Of a DNA stretch of 64,000 nucleotides, positions 62,352-64,000 are shown piece after piece. The first letter of the stretch is position 1; each line of letters starts with the position of its first letter. The notes below the pieces were generated by a model. It did not search any database. It was not told where the DNA came from and saw nothing but the letters and a program-made list of their open reading frames with translations. Made by a program: the position numbers and the translations under genes. The stretch is from Cristatella mucedo (lineage: Eukaryota; Bryozoa; Phylactolaemata; Cristatellidae). The stretch lies in NCBI GenBank assembly GCA_009760855.2, contig WPIO01000044.1, positions 2,243,393 to 2,307,392 of the forward strand, written 5' to 3'.

Positions 62352-63038
62352 ATGGATGTCACTACCTTTGGTGATGAGGACGACAGCAGTGAAGCTGTGC
62401 TATGCACTTCTGACGATGATGTCGTTATGAGGCATATTCTAGAAGCCAAAAGGGGGCAACCAAGCTCGATGCCAAGCTATTGGGATGCAGATGAAGAGTT
62501 CATCGAACCCTACTCACTAGACGAGATTAAAGCTGATCCCCCTAAGCATATGCTATGGGCAGCTGAGCACAACCTGGAGGATGTCGTACTGACCCTGTTG
62601 GAAGTTAGCCCGGAGCTTGTGAATGCCCGTGATGACGATCTTTATACACCTCTGCATAGAGCATGCTACAGTGGGCACGAAGGCCTGGTCAAGCTGTTGC
62701 TAGCTCGCGGAGCCAGTATAACTGCACAGACGGTCGATGGCTGGCAGCCTCTACATAGTGCATGCCACTGGAATCATGCAAGGGTTGCTTCACTGTTGCT
62801 TCAACATGGAGCTGACATAAATGCACTCACAAACGGCCGACAAAGTCCTCTGCATCTTGCTGCATGCAACAGAGATGCAAAGGATCTTCTGCAGCTACTA
62901 TTAATGAATGACGATATTGATGCCACTATTCGAAATGATGGTGGTGACACTGCTGAAGATCTAGCGATTAGAAATGGACGGCTGGCTTATTTATTCGAAA
63001 TAGTTTATCCAGCTCTGAACTCTGTGAAGCTCACATGA
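62352..63038 (+). CDS. ANKRD49: ANKRD49 ankyrin-repeat protein
   Basis: A 228-residue frame without introns, close to the 239 residues of human ANKRD49. An acidic N-terminus (residues 1-60) is followed by ankyrin repeats at about 66-94 (MLWAAEHNLEDVVLTLLE), 97-127 (YTPLHRACYSGHEGLVKLLL), 130-160 (GWQPLHSACHWNHARVASLL), 163-194 (SPLHLAACNRDAKDLLQLLL) and a partial fifth. The DGW.PLHSAC.WN..RVAS.LLQH.ADINA block and the YLFEIV C-terminus are characteristic of the family. The human protein is described as an autophagy- and germ-cell-linked scaffold; its molecular partner here is unknown. A splice acceptor (CCTCATTTGTAG|G) at 62327/62328 places the start 24 bases into an exon, so at least one 5' untranslated exon exists upstream. 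Confidence 0.92.
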   Translation: MDVTTFGDEDDSSEAVLCTSDDDVVMRHILEAKRGQPSSMPSYWDADEEFIEPYSLDEIKADPPKHMLWAAEHNLEDVVLTLLEVSPELVNARDDDLYTPLHRACYSGHEGLVKLLLARGASITAQTVDGWQPLHSACHWNHARVASLLLQHGADINALTNGRQSPLHLAACNRDAKDLLQLLLMNDDIDATIRNDGGDTAEDLAIRNGRLAYLFEIVYPALNSVKLT

Positions 63039-63285
63039 TTGATTTTTTCATATCGAATGGTTATATAAGGCTGTTATTAAGTCGAGACCTGCTTACTGCC
63101 GTTGTGCTGTGTCGCTCATCTGTTTGATATTTTTTCATTTCAGTGCCAGTATTTTTCAGCTGTGGGCTTTGATTTGTTTTTCTTGCATTACTAGTCTGAG
63201 TTCAGATGTGCTTATTTTCTCTCAACATATCGCTTATTCTGCAACGGGCTCATGTATTCAAGCTATTCCGGATCGAACCTCTAGC

Positions 63286-63291
63286 AATAAA
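63286..63291 (+). promoter_or_regulatory. polyadenylation signal of ANKRD49
   Basis: AATAAA about 250 bases after the ANKRD49 stop, the first canonical signal in that direction. Confidence 0.55.
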
Positions 63292-63559
63292 GCTTGCAAT
63301 CTCGTAGAAAGGTATAATTATTAATGCCAACGTTTTATTTACATTTCTTATATTTTGTTGTAGCGATCATGGGTTTGCTAGTATATTCGTCTATGCAGTT
63401 TATATAGGTCAACTGGCACCTCATACCTGTTGCTAGAGCATGGTGTGCTAGGGGAGAAAGGATCACTTGGCGATTAATAGTTTGTGATTGCTTTTAAAAT
63501 GAACCTCACAGTCGGTGTCCATTACATTACTTGCTTGCTCGTGTTCAGCAAAGCACTAG

Positions 63560-63668
63560 TTTGGCCTAGTGGTTAAGGTGCTTGCCTCGAACCAAGGTCA
63601 AGGTGAATGTAAGTGAAGCTCCTGAAGAGTGATTAAGTTCTCTTAGGGCACTATACAAATGAAATATA
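63560..63668 (+). mobile_element. SINE2 copy
   Basis: Head TTTGGCCTAGTGGTTAAGGTGCTTGCCTCG, AAGGTCAAGGTGAATG, then a shortened middle and the tail GATTAAGTTCTCTTAGGGC, ACTATACAAATGAAATATAT. Confidence 0.8.
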
Positions 63669-64000
63669 TATATTGCTGGAGAGTTCTACTGCCGATCGAT
63701 CCGCTAGTTGCATGGTACTTCACTGCAGAGTCACCAGGCCAATTTATATTATGCTATTTTTCACCGACTTTACTCATAATAATCAGAAATGGGTTTCATC
63801 AGCAATATTCATGAACACCAATGGTTTTCCATTAAATGCATTTCGAAATGAGTGTTGGTATAAAATATACAGCTGCCAAACAATTTCGTTTTGTGTTTGT
63901 TGTAACTTTTAAATGCAAAGGTTACTTATCCTAGTAAAAAGTTAGTCTTGAAAAAGGGGGGGGGTCAAGGATTTTCTTGAACTTCGCCCCTCAGAAGGCT
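63669..64000. other. window end, nothing recognised
   Basis: AT-rich sequence ending in a G run near 63956; no exon or repeat identified. Confidence 0.4.

Noticed and set aside
1-64000. A CRISPR array, bacterial operon or new defence island
   Set aside because: No short direct repeats with regular spacers, no operon-like gene packing, and abundant spliceosomal introns and eukaryotic retroelements.

Overview
The window is eukaryotic nuclear DNA, most likely from an invertebrate animal. Genes are split by spliceosomal introns with GT-AG borders, the intervening DNA is packed with CR1/L2-like LINEs, tRNA-derived SINEs, Tc1/mariner, hAT and LTR elements, and the three recognisable genes are conserved animal families. 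I see no bacterial operon, CRISPR array or rRNA. The species cannot be named from the sequence.

Layout. (1) 4.4-10.5 kb, minus strand: a CFAP410 (C21orf2) orthologue, a cilium and centrosome leucine-rich-repeat protein. Four coding exons are secure and a fifth is proposed. (2) 10.6-29 kb: a repeat-rich stretch holding a nearly full-length but inactivated LTR retrotransposon (12394-16994) with its own nested SINE and LINE insertions, a decayed hAT transposase (18.6-20.3 kb), two adjacent solo LTRs (21.5-22.1 kb), one intact tRNA-Arg(CCG) gene (22514-22586) and several LINE copies. (3) 29584-56678, minus strand: a complete Enhancer of Polycomb (EPC1/EPC2-type) gene. I assembled 14 coding exons whose splice phases all agree; they give an 818-residue reading frame, close to the size of the vertebrate proteins. 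Intron 1 is 12.6 kb and full of repeats. (4) 56.7-63.3 kb, plus strand: a possible divergent promoter and untranslated first exon, then more LINE/SINE sequence, then a single-exon ANKRD49 coding region at 62352-63038.

Functionally the genes are unrelated: chromatin acetylation (EPC, a subunit of NuA4/TIP60), a cilium protein (CFAP410) and an ankyrin-repeat protein (ANKRD49). EPC and ANKRD49 face away from each other and could share a promoter region. Repeat biology fills the rest. At least two SINE families are present. The 3' tail of one (SINE2) resembles the 3' end of LINE family A, which suggests that this LINE mobilises it. I found no convincing new defence or toxin system. The most useful products are the exon-level gene models and the structure of the nested repeats.
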